Of a stretch of DNA of 30,416 bases, positions 1 to 6,563 are shown one piece after another (the first letter of the stretch is position 1; each line of letters opens with the position of its first letter). Source of the stretch: a virus; the IMG/VR virus record IMGVR_UViG_3300006735_000135, positions 1 through 30,416 of that record. One strand, written 5' to 3'. The translations under genes were made by a program, and so were the position numbers. Below the pieces are notes generated by a model. That model was not told the DNA's origin and ran no database searches. It saw only the letters and a list, made by a program, of their open reading frames with translations.

Positions 1-505
1 GGGCCATAGGTTTATCATTGTAAGCGCCTCCAACGTGAATGTTGATTTTGGCTTTTGGTGTGCGTGGTTGGCACAACAAGTCCATTAGTTTACCGTGAAT
101 TTCAAGATCACGGATGGTGTTAGACACCACTTGCTCTCTAGGAGAGCAAAGTTTGTTGAATGGGCCCGGATGCGTTGTAAGACGCATACCATGCTCCTCA
201 ACAAATAGTCCACATTCAAATAAAATTTCTTCGATCTCATTGAAGTCAGGAAGGTCTTCGAGTTTGTAATCGGAAGCCCACGGAAAGATGTCGGAGGACA
301 TACGGAAAAACGTAATGTCGTTCTCCAAGTTCCATTGAAGGATTTGTCGCAGATCTTTCACATTCTGTAAGGCGAGTTCTGAAGCGTAAGGCAAACCTTT
401 TGCTTGAAATGTTCGCTTGATCATTGAGCGGTTAGTTGTTATCTTGGGCTTTTGAGCACCAAGGGTCATGTTTATACAGGCATAGCCTAGTCGATAGTTA
501 GTCAT
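1..505 (-). CDS. uvsE: UV damage endonuclease UvdE/UvsE, N-terminal part (cut by window edge)
   Basis: This is the 5' part of a gene that runs off the left edge of the window; about 168 codons are visible. UvdE enzymes nick DNA 5' to UV photoproducts using a metal-dependent TIM barrel. The visible part shows the family hallmarks: an opening RLGYACINMTL strand near residues 5-15, a TTNRSM segment, an FRMSSDIFPWAS block matching the usual F-R-(I/M)-S-S motif, and metal-site-like HPGPF and HVGGAYNDK motifs. The start is ATG at 505, preceded by GGAGGA five bases upstream and by its own consensus promoter. A phage copy would repair UV lesions in viral DNA. The family call is firm; completeness cannot be judged here. 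Confidence 0.9.
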   Translation of the reverse strand, partial: MTNYRLGYACINMTLGAQKPKITTNRSMIKRTFQAKGLPYASELALQNVKDLRQILQWNLENDITFFRMSSDIFPWASDYKLEDLPDFNEIEEILFECGLFVEEHGMRLTTHPGPFNKLCSPREQVVSNTIRDLEIHGKLMDLLCQPRTPKAKINIHVGGAYNDKPMA

Positions 506-566
506 TGTGTCCTCCAATGTCTTTGTGTTGTGTTTATAATATAACGCGTTAGTTATTGTTTGTCAA
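503..566 (-). repeat. Promoter-leader cassette, copy 1 (copy 2 at 1128-1190)
   Basis: The uvsE control region and the region at 1128-1190 share the -35 box, the -10 box with trailing ATAA, and an almost base-for-base leader with ACAAAGACATTGGAGGAC. The spacers differ. This looks like a duplicated or convergently maintained expression cassette for two adjacent genes. Confidence 0.7.
538..566 (-). promoter_or_regulatory. Sigma70-type promoter for uvsE
   Basis: The minus strand has -35 TTGACA (561-566), a 17-bp spacer and -10 TATATT (538-543), followed by a leader with GGAGGA before the uvsE ATG. The -35 box lies immediately beside the stop codon of the upstream gene. Confidence 0.85.
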
Positions 567-569
567 GTA

Positions 570-1130
570 TTAAAGTTTAAATTTACTTTTGATTTGCTTT
601 TTAGGTACCCGTCTTGAGCCATTGTGGTAGATAACATAAGGGATAGTAAACAATTCTTTCAAAAATAAAGATATTGAATCTCTATAGGGGTCTTCAAGAG
701 CCAAGTATTCATCTTGTTTCTGTTTCAATATTTCTCTAAGTTTTTTCATTGCTTTTGGATGCTTTATCACAGCATAAAATATTGGCTCTTCTGATTTGTC
801 GACAAACAAGGTTATTAAACCATCAAAATTTAAAGTCTTCTTTCTTTGTGTAACATCGTTTTGTTTATCAAACTCGACCCTAACAGATGCGGAATACAAA
901 GGTACACTCTTCAACATCTTTGCCGCGCCGCTTTTAATTTCTATCACTTTGTGGCTTGTGGAAGTAGCATCTGGACCTGTTATTTTGTTGTCTGTGGTGT
1001 AGTTTTTAAAATACAATTCGCCCAAGTGCTGACACCTTACTTCTCTGTGTTTGTAGTTGTGCCACAAATTAGTGTTGTACACTTTGTTCAATCTTTGCAT
1101 TTCTTGAAAAACTTTTTGTATATCATTCAT
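570..1130 (-). CDS. Hypothetical protein with PD-(D/E)XK-nuclease-like motif
   Basis: A 186-residue protein I do not recognise as a named family. It has an acidic residue in HLGELYF (E38), then GPDAT (D54) and, ten residues later, EIK (E64, K66). That spacing and the strand-like VIEIKSG context resemble the D...ExK core of restriction-enzyme-like nucleases. A later segment, FDGLITLFVDK, looks like another buried strand. The C-terminus is basic (PKKQIKSKFKL). The gene sits alone behind its own promoter and the GGAGGACAAATG start shared with several other genes here, directly upstream of uvsE, which suits a DNA-processing role. The nuclease fold is inferred from the motif only; a modification or inhibitor protein is equally possible. 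Confidence 0.6.
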   Translation of the reverse strand: MNDIQKVFQEMQRLNKVYNTNLWHNYKHREVRCQHLGELYFKNYTTDNKITGPDATSTSHKVIEIKSGAAKMLKSVPLYSASVRVEFDKQNDVTQRKKTLNFDGLITLFVDKSEEPIFYAVIKHPKAMKKLREILKQKQDEYLALEDPYRDSISLFLKELFTIPYVIYHNGSRRVPKKQIKSKFKL

Positions 1131-1161
1131 TTGTCCTCCAATGTCTTTGTATTATATTTAT

Positions 1162-1190
1162 AATATAACTGGTTGGAAGATGTTTGTCAA
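1162..1190 (-). promoter_or_regulatory. Sigma70-type promoter for the 186-residue gene
   Basis: TTGACA (1185-1190), a 17-bp spacer and TATATT (1162-1167) on the minus strand. Downstream comes a leader almost identical to the uvsE leader, ending in TTGGAGGACAAATG. Confidence 0.85.
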
Positions 1191-1197
1191 GTTTTTT

Positions 1198-2076
1198 CTA
1201 CCACTTTTTGCAGGACCAATAACGTGCTTTGGTCTTTGGCCCCGGATTATCGCAATTATGACGAGCACGGAATGATTTGCGCGCTTTTGGATTGTTCTTA
1301 CGAATCTTCATGGTCTTTTCACCCTTGGATTTAGCGGATGATCCACCGTGGCCAAAGTTTACTTTCTTAATGTTTCCGGTCTTTGGATCTTTAACATACA
1401 CCTTGAACTTCTTTACATCTCCGCGTGTTGGCTTGTTAAGAGTGACTTTGCGACCTTGATATTCCGCCTCACCAACCAAATCTGGACATTCACAGGAAGC
1501 CTCTTGAAGCATTTCGAATAGGCAACCTCCACAAACAAGACCACCTTCTTCAAGAATCGCATCTTCAAACATCTCTAAGATCGCTGCGTCTCCTTCGTAT
1601 AGCATTCCTTTTCTCATATCTAATACCTCATTTTTTTTACTTTTTCTTTTTGCCTTCTTGCCCCAAGATTTACCTTTACCCTTTTCTTTACAAGCGCCGG
1701 GTGTTGGGCGACAAGCAGGATACTTTTTTCTTTTTTCACCAGAGCCACGACCGCAGGACTTGTATCCCCCTTTTCCATCTGGTGCGTTACAATCAACCCA
1801 TCCTTTCTTTTTCCCTTTGGCCCCTTTGCGACCAAACCAATCACGAAGAGAGGATTCTTTACTAGATTCTGTTCCGGCTTTCTTTCTTTTCTTTCGCTTC
1901 TTCTCTTCAAGTTCTTGATTCTCTTCAGCCTTAACACAATTGCGGTAGGTTTTACCAAACATTTCTTTAGTCTTTTGGGTATCATGAGTTTTATAGCCTT
2001 TCTGGCATCTTTCATCTAGAGCGGTTTCCAACTCTTCTTTGATCATCTGATGTAGGTCTTCTTTTGTAAGTCGCAT
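1198..2076 (-). CDS. Lys/Gly-rich, Cys-containing phage protein with leader peptide
   Basis: A 292-residue, very basic protein. Residues 1-20 form an amphipathic leader (LTKEDLHQMIKEELETALDE) of a type repeated on other proteins in this window. A Lys-rich stretch follows, then a Cys/Gly/Lys domain (GWVDCNAPDGKGGYKSCGRG to GACKEKGKGKSWGKK, about residues 92-142) that I associate with DUF5872-like phage and giant-virus proteins. Next come an acidic helical patch with CGGC and CEC, and a C-terminal domain with NFGHGG, TMKIRKNNPKARKSFRARH and a terminal RYWSCKKW. The function is unknown; its charge suggests nucleic-acid binding, and the leader suggests packaging in the capsid. It is the last gene of the unit starting at 4042, and its start sits just after the upstream stop. 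Confidence 0.75.
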   Translation of the reverse strand: MRLTKEDLHQMIKEELETALDERCQKGYKTHDTQKTKEMFGKTYRNCVKAEENQELEEKKRKKRKKAGTESSKESSLRDWFGRKGAKGKKKGWVDCNAPDGKGGYKSCGRGSGEKRKKYPACRPTPGACKEKGKGKSWGKKAKRKSKKNEVLDMRKGMLYEGDAAILEMFEDAILEEGGLVCGGCLFEMLQEASCECPDLVGEAEYQGRKVTLNKPTRGDVKKFKVYVKDPKTGNIKKVNFGHGGSSAKSKGEKTMKIRKNNPKARKSFRARHNCDNPGPKTKARYWSCKKW

Positions 2077-2078
2077 TT

Positions 2079-2660
2079 CTATTGTCTTCCATAGGTCTTA
2101 CAAGGATCCTGACCACAACCGCAATTCTTTTTGCGTTCTTTGACGATCTCAACTTCTTTACTATCGTCTAGGATGTAATCTTTATCTTCGTGCTGACCAA
2201 CGTTTGGCATTGCTTCTAGAGCCTTGATGATCTCCTTTTCCATGTCTTCTCCAAATTCTTTCAGAAATGGGTCCATACCGGCAGCACCACCTTCGTCGCG
2301 AAGAACTTTTTCAATACGCTTTGGGTCGACATGCACATAGCCTTTAGCAGCCATATCCTTGTGGGCTTGTTCTTTTTTGGCTATAAATTTTTCGCCTGTC
2401 TTTGGATCAAACATATCGTGAGTCTTGAATTCTTCGCTCAGTCCTTCACTTTTATTTCCCCAATTAGCAGCACCAACTTTACGACACTTCACAAGAGCAC
2501 CAGAGCCATAAGCCGAAGGCCACACTTTATAGCGTCTTTTCACCTTGTGATAACATGCGTCTTTCTTGCCTTTTTTCTTTTTCTTTTTTCGTTTCTTTTT
2601 CTCACCCAAGACTTCGTTAAGCATTTCTTCTATGAGATTGTACAATATTTCTTTTTTCAT
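2079..2660 (-). CDS. Lys-rich phage protein with CYHKVKRRYKVWPSAYGSG-type motif
   Basis: A 193-residue protein. It begins with an amphipathic leader (MKKEILYNLIEEMLNEVLGE), followed by an almost pure lysine tract (residues 21-33). The conserved-looking block CYHKVKRRYKVWPSAYGSG...VKCRKVGAANWG (about residues 37-70) is, from memory, a widespread phage and giant-virus motif of unknown function. A mostly acidic helical region follows, then a C-terminal cysteine cluster (NCGCGQDPC). The start ATG overlaps the stop of the upstream membrane protein (ATGA), so the two are translationally coupled. With the 292-residue neighbour it makes a pair of basic, leader-bearing, Cys-containing proteins, possibly DNA-associated virion proteins. 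No enzymatic motif is visible. Confidence 0.75.
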   Translation of the reverse strand: MKKEILYNLIEEMLNEVLGEKKKRKKKKKKGKKDACYHKVKRRYKVWPSAYGSGALVKCRKVGAANWGNKSEGLSEEFKTHDMFDPKTGEKFIAKKEQAHKDMAAKGYVHVDPKRIEKVLRDEGGAAGMDPFLKEFGEDMEKEIIKALEAMPNVGQHEDKDYILDDSKEVEIVKERKKNCGCGQDPCKTYGRQ

Positions 2661-2932
2661 TTGTCACCCTTCATTCGCATCATTCGTTCTTCAGCATATT
2701 TTTCTCGCATTGTCTGAAGACCATCATCAATCTTAATTAGTGCCTTCTCGAGCATTTTTTCCTGATTTTCAAGCCTTGTTATGATGTTTTCTTGATAATA
2801 CCGTAATCGATCTGCTGCTCTTTCTTCATCTTCTTTTTGGTCTTTCCGCTGCTGCCAATTCATCCAAAGTAAAGATGCTGTCCACAGACCAAGTGGCCCG
2901 TATTGAGCCAGTCCTTCAATTATCGCCTCCAT
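2657..2932 (-). CDS. Small membrane protein with coiled coil (holin/UviB-like or i-spanin-like)
   Basis: A 91-residue protein. Residues 7-25 form a single hydrophobic, Trp-containing segment (GPLGLWTASLLWMNW). It is followed by a charged helical coiled-coil region to the end (QRKDQKEDEERAADRLR, then heptad-like repeats). A short N-terminus, one membrane span and a cytoplasmic or periplasmic coil is the layout of BhlA/UviB-type holins; inner-membrane spanins look similar. No endolysin is adjacent, so a lysis role is only inferred. ATG at 2932 is preceded by GGAGGG. The gene lies between the SprT-methyltransferase gene and the 193-residue gene in one transcription unit. Confidence 0.65.
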   Translation of the reverse strand: MEAIIEGLAQYGPLGLWTASLLWMNWQQRKDQKEDEERAADRLRYYQENIITRLENQEKMLEKALIKIDDGLQTMREKYAEERMMRMKGDK

Positions 2933-2962
2933 TCATAGTCCCTCCGAATATTGCTTTAATAA

Positions 2963-4042
2963 TTAGGATCTGAAGAGTCTTTCTTCCGCTTTATCGAAGA
3001 ATTCCTCGTCAAGTTCGCATCCGATGAAGCCACGACCCAAATTTTTGGCGGCGAGCAGCGTGGCTGCTGAGCCGGCGAATGTGTCCAATACCACGTCTGC
3101 GGGATTGCTATGCTTTTTGATCAAAGCCTCCATAAACGCCAAGGGTTTTTGAGTTGGGTGAAATCTTCCTTTCTCATGGCAAATAGGGAAGCGATACACT
3201 CCATTGTCGTATTTCGAATTAAACGTGGGTTTACTGACCTTTACGCCTAGGAGAGCGACTTCTCTAGCATTATTAAGATAATTCCTGCTGGAGTTAAGAG
3301 GTACGGGGTTTGTTTTTACCCATTCAATGAAACGGATTTGTTTAAACCCTGCTTCTTCCATGATTTGTTTTACGTCTGTAATTTTCCACAGATCACAAAA
3401 GATAATTGCCGTTCCGTGTTTCTTAAGAACGCGATAATATTCTTTTACAGAATCTCGCAAATCTTCCAGAGAAAAATTTTCGGCTTTGTCCCATTCTCCA
3501 TGTTCCGTTGACACAGCAAAACGTTCGACTCCATTCTTTACACTTTTGAAACCGGATGGCTTACTAATAATGTAAGGCGGATCAGTCAATACTAAGTCTA
3601 CAGATCCTTTTTCTAGTTTAGACATAAGCGAAAGAGAATCAGTGTGTTCAAAATCTTGTATCTCGCCTCGTATCATACGTAAAATCTCTTTGTATTCCTC
3701 GTCGGAGAAGAAATTAGTGCCATCAGTAAAACAGTCTGGGTTTTCGAAACCGACTTTCTTCATCTCCTCTATCCATTCAGGTCCGTGGCCATCGACAGTC
3801 ATTCCATACTCCTCGTAAACAACATGATGACACACCTCATGAAGTAATACTCCAAGCATTTGTCGCTCAGATAATCCTTGATTTTTTGCTAAATGGATAG
3901 TATTAACGCCCAACTCATCATGAACAAAGTCTCCAATCATATCATCATCCATATCTTTAAGAAACACAGGTATCGATCGATACTTCTGATTCCAGTACTT
4001 TCTCATAAAATAGTCAAAAGCGTAATTCCATATATAATTCAT
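2963..4042 (-). CDS. SprT-like zinc metallopeptidase fused to beta-class DNA methyltransferase
   Basis: A 359-residue fusion. Residues 1-95 are a SprT-like domain: HEVCH at 68-72 is the HExxH zinc site and HGPEW at 86-90 supplies the usual third histidine. Residues 130-359 are an amino-methyltransferase: DPPY at 154-157 is the catalytic motif for N6-adenine or N4-cytosine methylation, followed by a target-recognition stretch, HPTQKP at 295-300, and the SAM-binding FAGSAATLLAA and GCELD near 322-344. The catalytic-first, SAM-site-last order is the beta class. A longer reading frame upstream exists, but ATG at 4042 has TGGAGGACAA before it and a promoter at 4062-4090. The DNA substrate and any peptidase activity are unproven. 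Confidence 0.9.
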   Translation of the reverse strand: MNYIWNYAFDYFMRKYWNQKYRSIPVFLKDMDDDMIGDFVHDELGVNTIHLAKNQGLSERQMLGVLLHEVCHHVVYEEYGMTVDGHGPEWIEEMKKVGFENPDCFTDGTNFFSDEEYKEILRMIRGEIQDFEHTDSLSLMSKLEKGSVDLVLTDPPYIISKPSGFKSVKNGVERFAVSTEHGEWDKAENFSLEDLRDSVKEYYRVLKKHGTAIIFCDLWKITDVKQIMEEAGFKQIRFIEWVKTNPVPLNSSRNYLNNAREVALLGVKVSKPTFNSKYDNGVYRFPICHEKGRFHPTQKPLAFMEALIKKHSNPADVVLDTFAGSAATLLAAKNLGRGFIGCELDEEFFDKAEERLFRS

Positions 4043-4061
4043 TTGTCCTCCATTTTTATAT

Positions 4062-4090
4062 AATGTAACTTGTTTTGTTGTGTTTGTCAA
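4062..4090 (-). promoter_or_regulatory. Sigma70-type promoter for the SprT-methyltransferase unit
   Basis: TTGACA (4085-4090), a 17-bp spacer and TACATT (4062-4067) on the minus strand. The -35 box lies inside the last codons of the upstream 67-residue gene. Confidence 0.8.
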
Positions 4091-4290
4091 ATTTTTTCTA
4101 TCATATCTATGCTTACTACCAACTTCACGTCTCCGAACAGAGCGACATACCAATTCATAATTATTTTGTTATCTTTTTGGTATTTAGTCAATACTTTGTC
4201 CGACACTATTATGCCGATTTGATTTTTCATAACCCGAGGCGAGGATGATTTAAATATCACCAGATCTCCCACCTCGATGCTATTATTCAT
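4087..4290 (-). CDS. Small GDLV-type beta-barrel protein (copy 1)
   Basis: A 67-residue protein beginning MNNSIEVGDLVIFKSSSP, with a GIIVSDKV strand in the middle and a hydrophobic C-terminal strand ending in VVSIDMIEKI. The pattern GDLV, then G-(I/V)-(I/V)-(T/S), then a Y-x-V strand, is shared with the proteins at 4283, 11004 and 21536. It looks like an SH3- or KOW-like small barrel; the function is unknown. Its ATG overlaps the TGA of the preceding paralogue (ATGA), so the two are coupled. It is the last gene of its unit. Confidence 0.75.
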   Translation of the reverse strand: MNNSIEVGDLVIFKSSSPRVMKNQIGIIVSDKVLTKYQKDNKIIMNWYVALFGDVKLVVSIDMIEKI

Positions 4291-4528
4291 TCGAATCTAG
4301 ACTCGTTAAATTTATTAACTCGCCAAACCAACAATCCAGAGCATACCCGCATTTCAACACAACAATACAGTCGTATATGTTGCGAGAATCCCAACTAGTG
4401 TCATATACCAAAGTTACGATCCCAACTTCACCAGCATTGATAGAAAGGCCCATAAACTCAATTGAGTGCCCGATCATGACTAAATCGCCAATTTCACAAA
4501 CAGCATCAAACGGAAAAGGACCTAGCAA
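4283..4528 (-). CDS. Small GDLV-type beta-barrel protein (copy 2), TTG start
   Basis: An 81-residue protein with EIGDLVMIGHS near residue 12, AGEVGIVTLVYD near 32, and a CIVVLKCG strand. It has the same layout as its downstream neighbour. TTG at 4528 is the earliest possible start because an in-frame TGA sits directly upstream; a G-run (GGGGGG) lies 8-13 bases before it. A later ATG (MIGHS) would remove the GDLV motif, so TTG is preferred. The function is unknown. The start directly abuts the stop of a Cys-rich micro-ORF. Confidence 0.65.
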   Translation of the reverse strand: MLGPFPFDAVCEIGDLVMIGHSIEFMGLSINAGEVGIVTLVYDTSWDSRNIYDCIVVLKCGYALDCWFGELINLTSLDSNE

Positions 4529-4633
4529 TCAATAATCCCCCCAGTGACAATCACATGGATCGCAACCGCACACCTCACATTCATCACTCTGGTTGTGATT
4601 CGGCGTGAAGAGGGTATCCCATTTGTCTGGCAT
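4529..4633 (-). CDS. Possible Cys-rich 34-residue protein overlapping clpS
   Basis: A short open frame overlapping the last 50 bases of clpS in another frame. It reads MPDKWDTLFT... and ends in DECEVCGCDPCDCHWGDY: five cysteines and a histidine in 18 residues, a composition unlikely to arise by chance. A CxxCxC...CxC pattern suggests a zinc ribbon or knuckle. Its TGA is followed immediately by the TTG start of the next gene. The weak point is the lack of a clear ribosome binding site before ATG at 4633; translation could be coupled to clpS. Confidence 0.45.
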   Translation of the reverse strand: MPDKWDTLFTPNHNQSDECEVCGCDPCDCHWGDY

Positions 4634-4886
4634 ACATTGTAGTAGTTGAAACTTTTGTATCAGCAACTTCTTTAGAATAAACACCTGCTACTCCTTTTCC
4701 TTGTCTGTGTACTCTCATTGTGATTGCCTCTGCTTCGGGCAACCCCTTATTAAATACTTCTATTAATATCGAAGTGACCAAATTCATTGGTGTAAAATCA
4801 TCATTGTAGAAAACGACCTTGTATTTTTTTGGTCTATCTAATTTTTCTCTATTTTTTACTAGAGTGTCTTTTTGTTTCTTTGGCAT
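4584..4886 (-). CDS. clpS: ClpS, adaptor of the ClpAP protease
   Basis: A 100-residue protein covering the whole ClpS core. ClpS binds the N-domain of ClpA, delivers N-degron substrates and, in known systems, turns ClpAP away from ssrA-tagged proteins. Key residues align with E. coli ClpS: the YKVVFYNDDFTPM stretch gives N28, D29, D30 and M34 of the N-degron pocket, and RVHRQGKGVAGVYSKEVADTK gives H60. The N-terminal extension that blocks ClpA is present (about 20 residues, basic). Its ATG overlaps the thioesterase stop (TAATG) and uses a TTGGAG site inside that gene. Finding it in the same unit as a phage tmRNA is notable. It could redirect host ClpA during infection. Confidence 0.93.
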   Translation of the reverse strand: MPKKQKDTLVKNREKLDRPKKYKVVFYNDDFTPMNLVTSILIEVFNKGLPEAEAITMRVHRQGKGVAGVYSKEVADTKVSTTTMYARQMGYPLHAESQPE

Positions 4887-5296
4887 TATTTCTCCAACTT
4901 CTTCCTAATGTGTGGAGCAATGGGAACGGGCTCTCCGTCACCATCAATCCTGACAAAAACAACTTGACACTTACAAACTGGCTTTTGAGTTCCGTTGTAA
5001 ATACTGTGTCTTCTTGCCTCAATTTCAATCGTAACAGAAGTGTTACCGATCTTTAAACAACGTCCATAAATTTTTATAAGTTGACCCGGACGCACTGGTC
5101 TTTCAAAAGTTAAAGCCGAAATGTGTTTTGTGACCATCCGGCCTGTGTCAGCAATCTGGCATGCGAATGCTGCTCCTGCTTCATCTATCCAAGCAAGCAT
5201 TATGCCACCAAATAAATTTCCGTGATACCCCACTTGCTTAGCCATCACATAGTGAGTTGAAATCAACTGCATTTCTGACCATTTTGATGATGTCAT
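4886..5296 (-). CDS. Hot-dog-fold acyl-CoA thioesterase, YciA-like
   Basis: A 136-residue single hot-dog domain. The signature is at residues 15-45: HYVMAKQVGYHGNLFGG, then MLAWIDEAGAAFA. This corresponds to the N-x-x-G/F-G-G and D-x-x-x-A catalytic helix of the YciA/BACH group, which hydrolyses acyl-CoA thioesters as oligomers. TFERPVRPGQLIKIYG and SVTIEIEARR are the expected central strands. ATG at 5296 lies directly after the upstream stop, with AAGGAA as ribosome site. The length suits the family. The acyl substrate is unknown; a role in membrane lipid change during infection is speculation. Confidence 0.88.
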   Translation of the reverse strand: MTSSKWSEMQLISTHYVMAKQVGYHGNLFGGIMLAWIDEAGAAFACQIADTGRMVTKHISALTFERPVRPGQLIKIYGRCLKIGNTSVTIEIEARRHSIYNGTQKPVCKCQVVFVRIDGDGEPVPIAPHIRKKLEK

Positions 5297-5297
5297 T

Positions 5298-5459
5298 CTA
5301 TCTGTTCCTTGTTGGTATCTTATGAACCTTCACTTCTTCAAAACAACACCTATCTTGTAACTTGCTTCTTAAAAGGTCGACTTGTCTTCTATAGTATTCT
5401 ATTATGTTCTCACAAGCAGCAATAGAACTTAGGATTATTTTTTTTTCGTGCTCTGTCAT
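5298..5459 (-). CDS. Small helical protein of unknown function
   Basis: A 53-residue protein, MTEHEKKIILSSIAAC..., with a predicted helix carrying regularly spaced hydrophobics (IIEYYRRQVDLLRSKL) and a CC pair before a basic tail. I do not recognise it. The frame is open further upstream, but ATG at 5459 overlaps the lipoprotein's TGA (ATGA), the arrangement used throughout this operon, so this start is preferred. Confidence 0.65.
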   Translation of the reverse strand: MTEHEKKIILSSIAACENIIEYYRRQVDLLRSKLQDRCCFEEVKVHKIPTRNR

Positions 5460-6340
5460 TCTATGTGCCCTGTTCCTACGACTTCCCATTGCATGTGGGT
5501 CTCAATATAGGTATTCTTTTCTTCCCATGGGACCAGTTCTATCTTGTGCCTAATCAAATGAACTGCTACCAAAGACCAAGTTGGATAAGACAGGTATTGT
5601 CCGGGAATTGTCATCATACCAGAGTCTCCGCCGGAGCAAGCAACATAACCCAAAAGAGAAGAACCATCAGACGAATAGATAGCCAACATAACAGTGAAGG
5701 TGCTATTAGACCCATAAGGCATCCACCAAAAGGTTGCCCCTGATCTGTAGATAGGCGCAGCAAAGGCATATGAAGGATCTACATATCGCAATTCATATGG
5801 CTCAATTGAATCAAACCCGTGAAAGGATGCGAACTCCATAAATTCATAATTTTGTTCTCGAGAAACAGTATGGATTGTATCTCTGATATAAGTTGCGTCT
5901 GAGTACCAAGTGTTAAAATAGTTTCCTTGATTTGTTTTGTAAGCATGGATGGTCTGACCGTTGGCTGTCGCTTTTATTTCAGATCCAAAATCTATTAAAG
6001 AAACAACCGGCACTATTTCATTAACGTTTTGAGTACATTGACCTTGGACCGGTACATGTCTTGTGTAATTATCATAAATTTTTTCATGAAACCTCGCATC
6101 GAACTCAAGAGTGATCTCATTTGTTTCCCCCATACAGGCCGGACAGGCCACTTGTCGCAAGTGATAGTGTACATACCCTCCGATACCTTCCATAGGCTCA
6201 GAAGAGGGCTCTGTGGACGGCTGAGAGGGTTCTGTGGTGTCTGTTCTGGGAGAAGTCATTCCTGTCTCTGTAGGTGTTGGGACTTTTGAGATTGACACCT
6301 CTGTACAACTCAAAATTAATCCCATTAAAATATATCTCAC
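5456..6340 (-). CDS. Secreted lipoprotein with Pro/Thr-rich linker
   Basis: A 294-residue protein. The start is GTG at 6340, chosen because TGGAGG lies four bases upstream and GTG overlaps the upstream TGA; the open frame begins seven codons earlier without a site. The first 12 residues, MRYILMGLILSC, form a very short signal with lipobox LILSC, so Cys12 would be lipidated. A disordered Pro/Thr/Ser/Glu linker follows (about residues 18-45, PSQPSTEPSSEP). Then comes a globular domain with CPACMGETNEI and several aromatic strands. I do not recognise the domain. The composition looks like bacterial surface lipoproteins. Possible roles are blocking superinfection or outer-membrane lysis; neither is shown. 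Confidence 0.75.
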   Translation of the reverse strand: MRYILMGLILSCTEVSISKVPTPTETGMTSPRTDTTEPSQPSTEPSSEPMEGIGGYVHYHLRQVACPACMGETNEITLEFDARFHEKIYDNYTRHVPVQGQCTQNVNEIVPVVSLIDFGSEIKATANGQTIHAYKTNQGNYFNTWYSDATYIRDTIHTVSREQNYEFMEFASFHGFDSIEPYELRYVDPSYAFAAPIYRSGATFWWMPYGSNSTFTVMLAIYSSDGSSLLGYVACSGGDSGMMTIPGQYLSYPTWSLVAVHLIRHKIELVPWEEKNTYIETHMQWEVVGTGHIE

Positions 6341-6501
6341 GCTTCCTCCAGTTGGTACCAAAAACTATACCCTGTTACTCCGGCCCACAGAGAACAGCCT
6401 ACGAATAAGCCCCAGTCGCCGTTTTTAAATGCGGCTATTGCTACTGTTACAAGAAAGGCGCAACACAAGAACGTGAACCACTTGTTGTTTAAAATATTCA
6501 T
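6337..6501 (-). CDS. 54-residue membrane protein
   Basis: A small gene with two hydrophobic segments (about residues 8-24, FTFLCCAFLVTVAIAAF, and 30-45, WGLFVGCSLWAGVTGY) joined by a short KNGD turn. It probably forms an inner-membrane hairpin. ATG at 6501 follows TTGGAGA by six bases, close downstream of the tRNA minihelix. Its TGA overlaps the lipoprotein's GTG. The function is unknown; holin-like or lipoprotein-partner roles are possible. Confidence 0.7.
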   Translation of the reverse strand: MNILNNKWFTFLCCAFLVTVAIAAFKNGDWGLFVGCSLWAGVTGYSFWYQLEEA

Positions 6502-6525
6502 TTTTTCTCCAATGTTTTAATGTTA

Positions 6526-6563
6526 AGCGGGTGGTGGGATTCGAACCCACGAGTCACACCCGC
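6526..6563 (-). ncRNA. tRNA minihelix: acceptor stem plus T arm only
   Basis: In the minus-strand sequence, GCGGGTG (6557-6563) pairs perfectly with CACCCGC (6527-6533). Between them are TGACTC and a perfect T arm: GTGGG, loop TTCGAAT, CCCAC (6534-6550). The discriminator would be T6526 and CCA is not encoded. A full tRNA needs about 35 more bases for D and anticodon arms; here only six separate the 5' acceptor strand from the T stem. It begins six bases after the tmRNA CCA end. It may be a processing signal, a remnant tRNA or a tRNA mimic. Confidence 0.75.

Noticed and set aside
796-1163. Plus-strand open frames opposite the 186-residue gene
   Set aside because: No ribosome site or promoter on the plus strand, hydrophobic shadow composition, and the minus-strand gene has both signals.
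1620-2015. 131-residue Lys-rich frame on the minus strand
   Set aside because: Out-of-frame shadow of the 292-residue Lys-rich gene, which has the better start, leader and conserved blocks.
4043-4153. Longer N-terminus for the SprT-methyltransferase
   Set aside because: The added 37 residues overlap the upstream gene and the promoter, lack a ribosome site, and do not look like family sequence.
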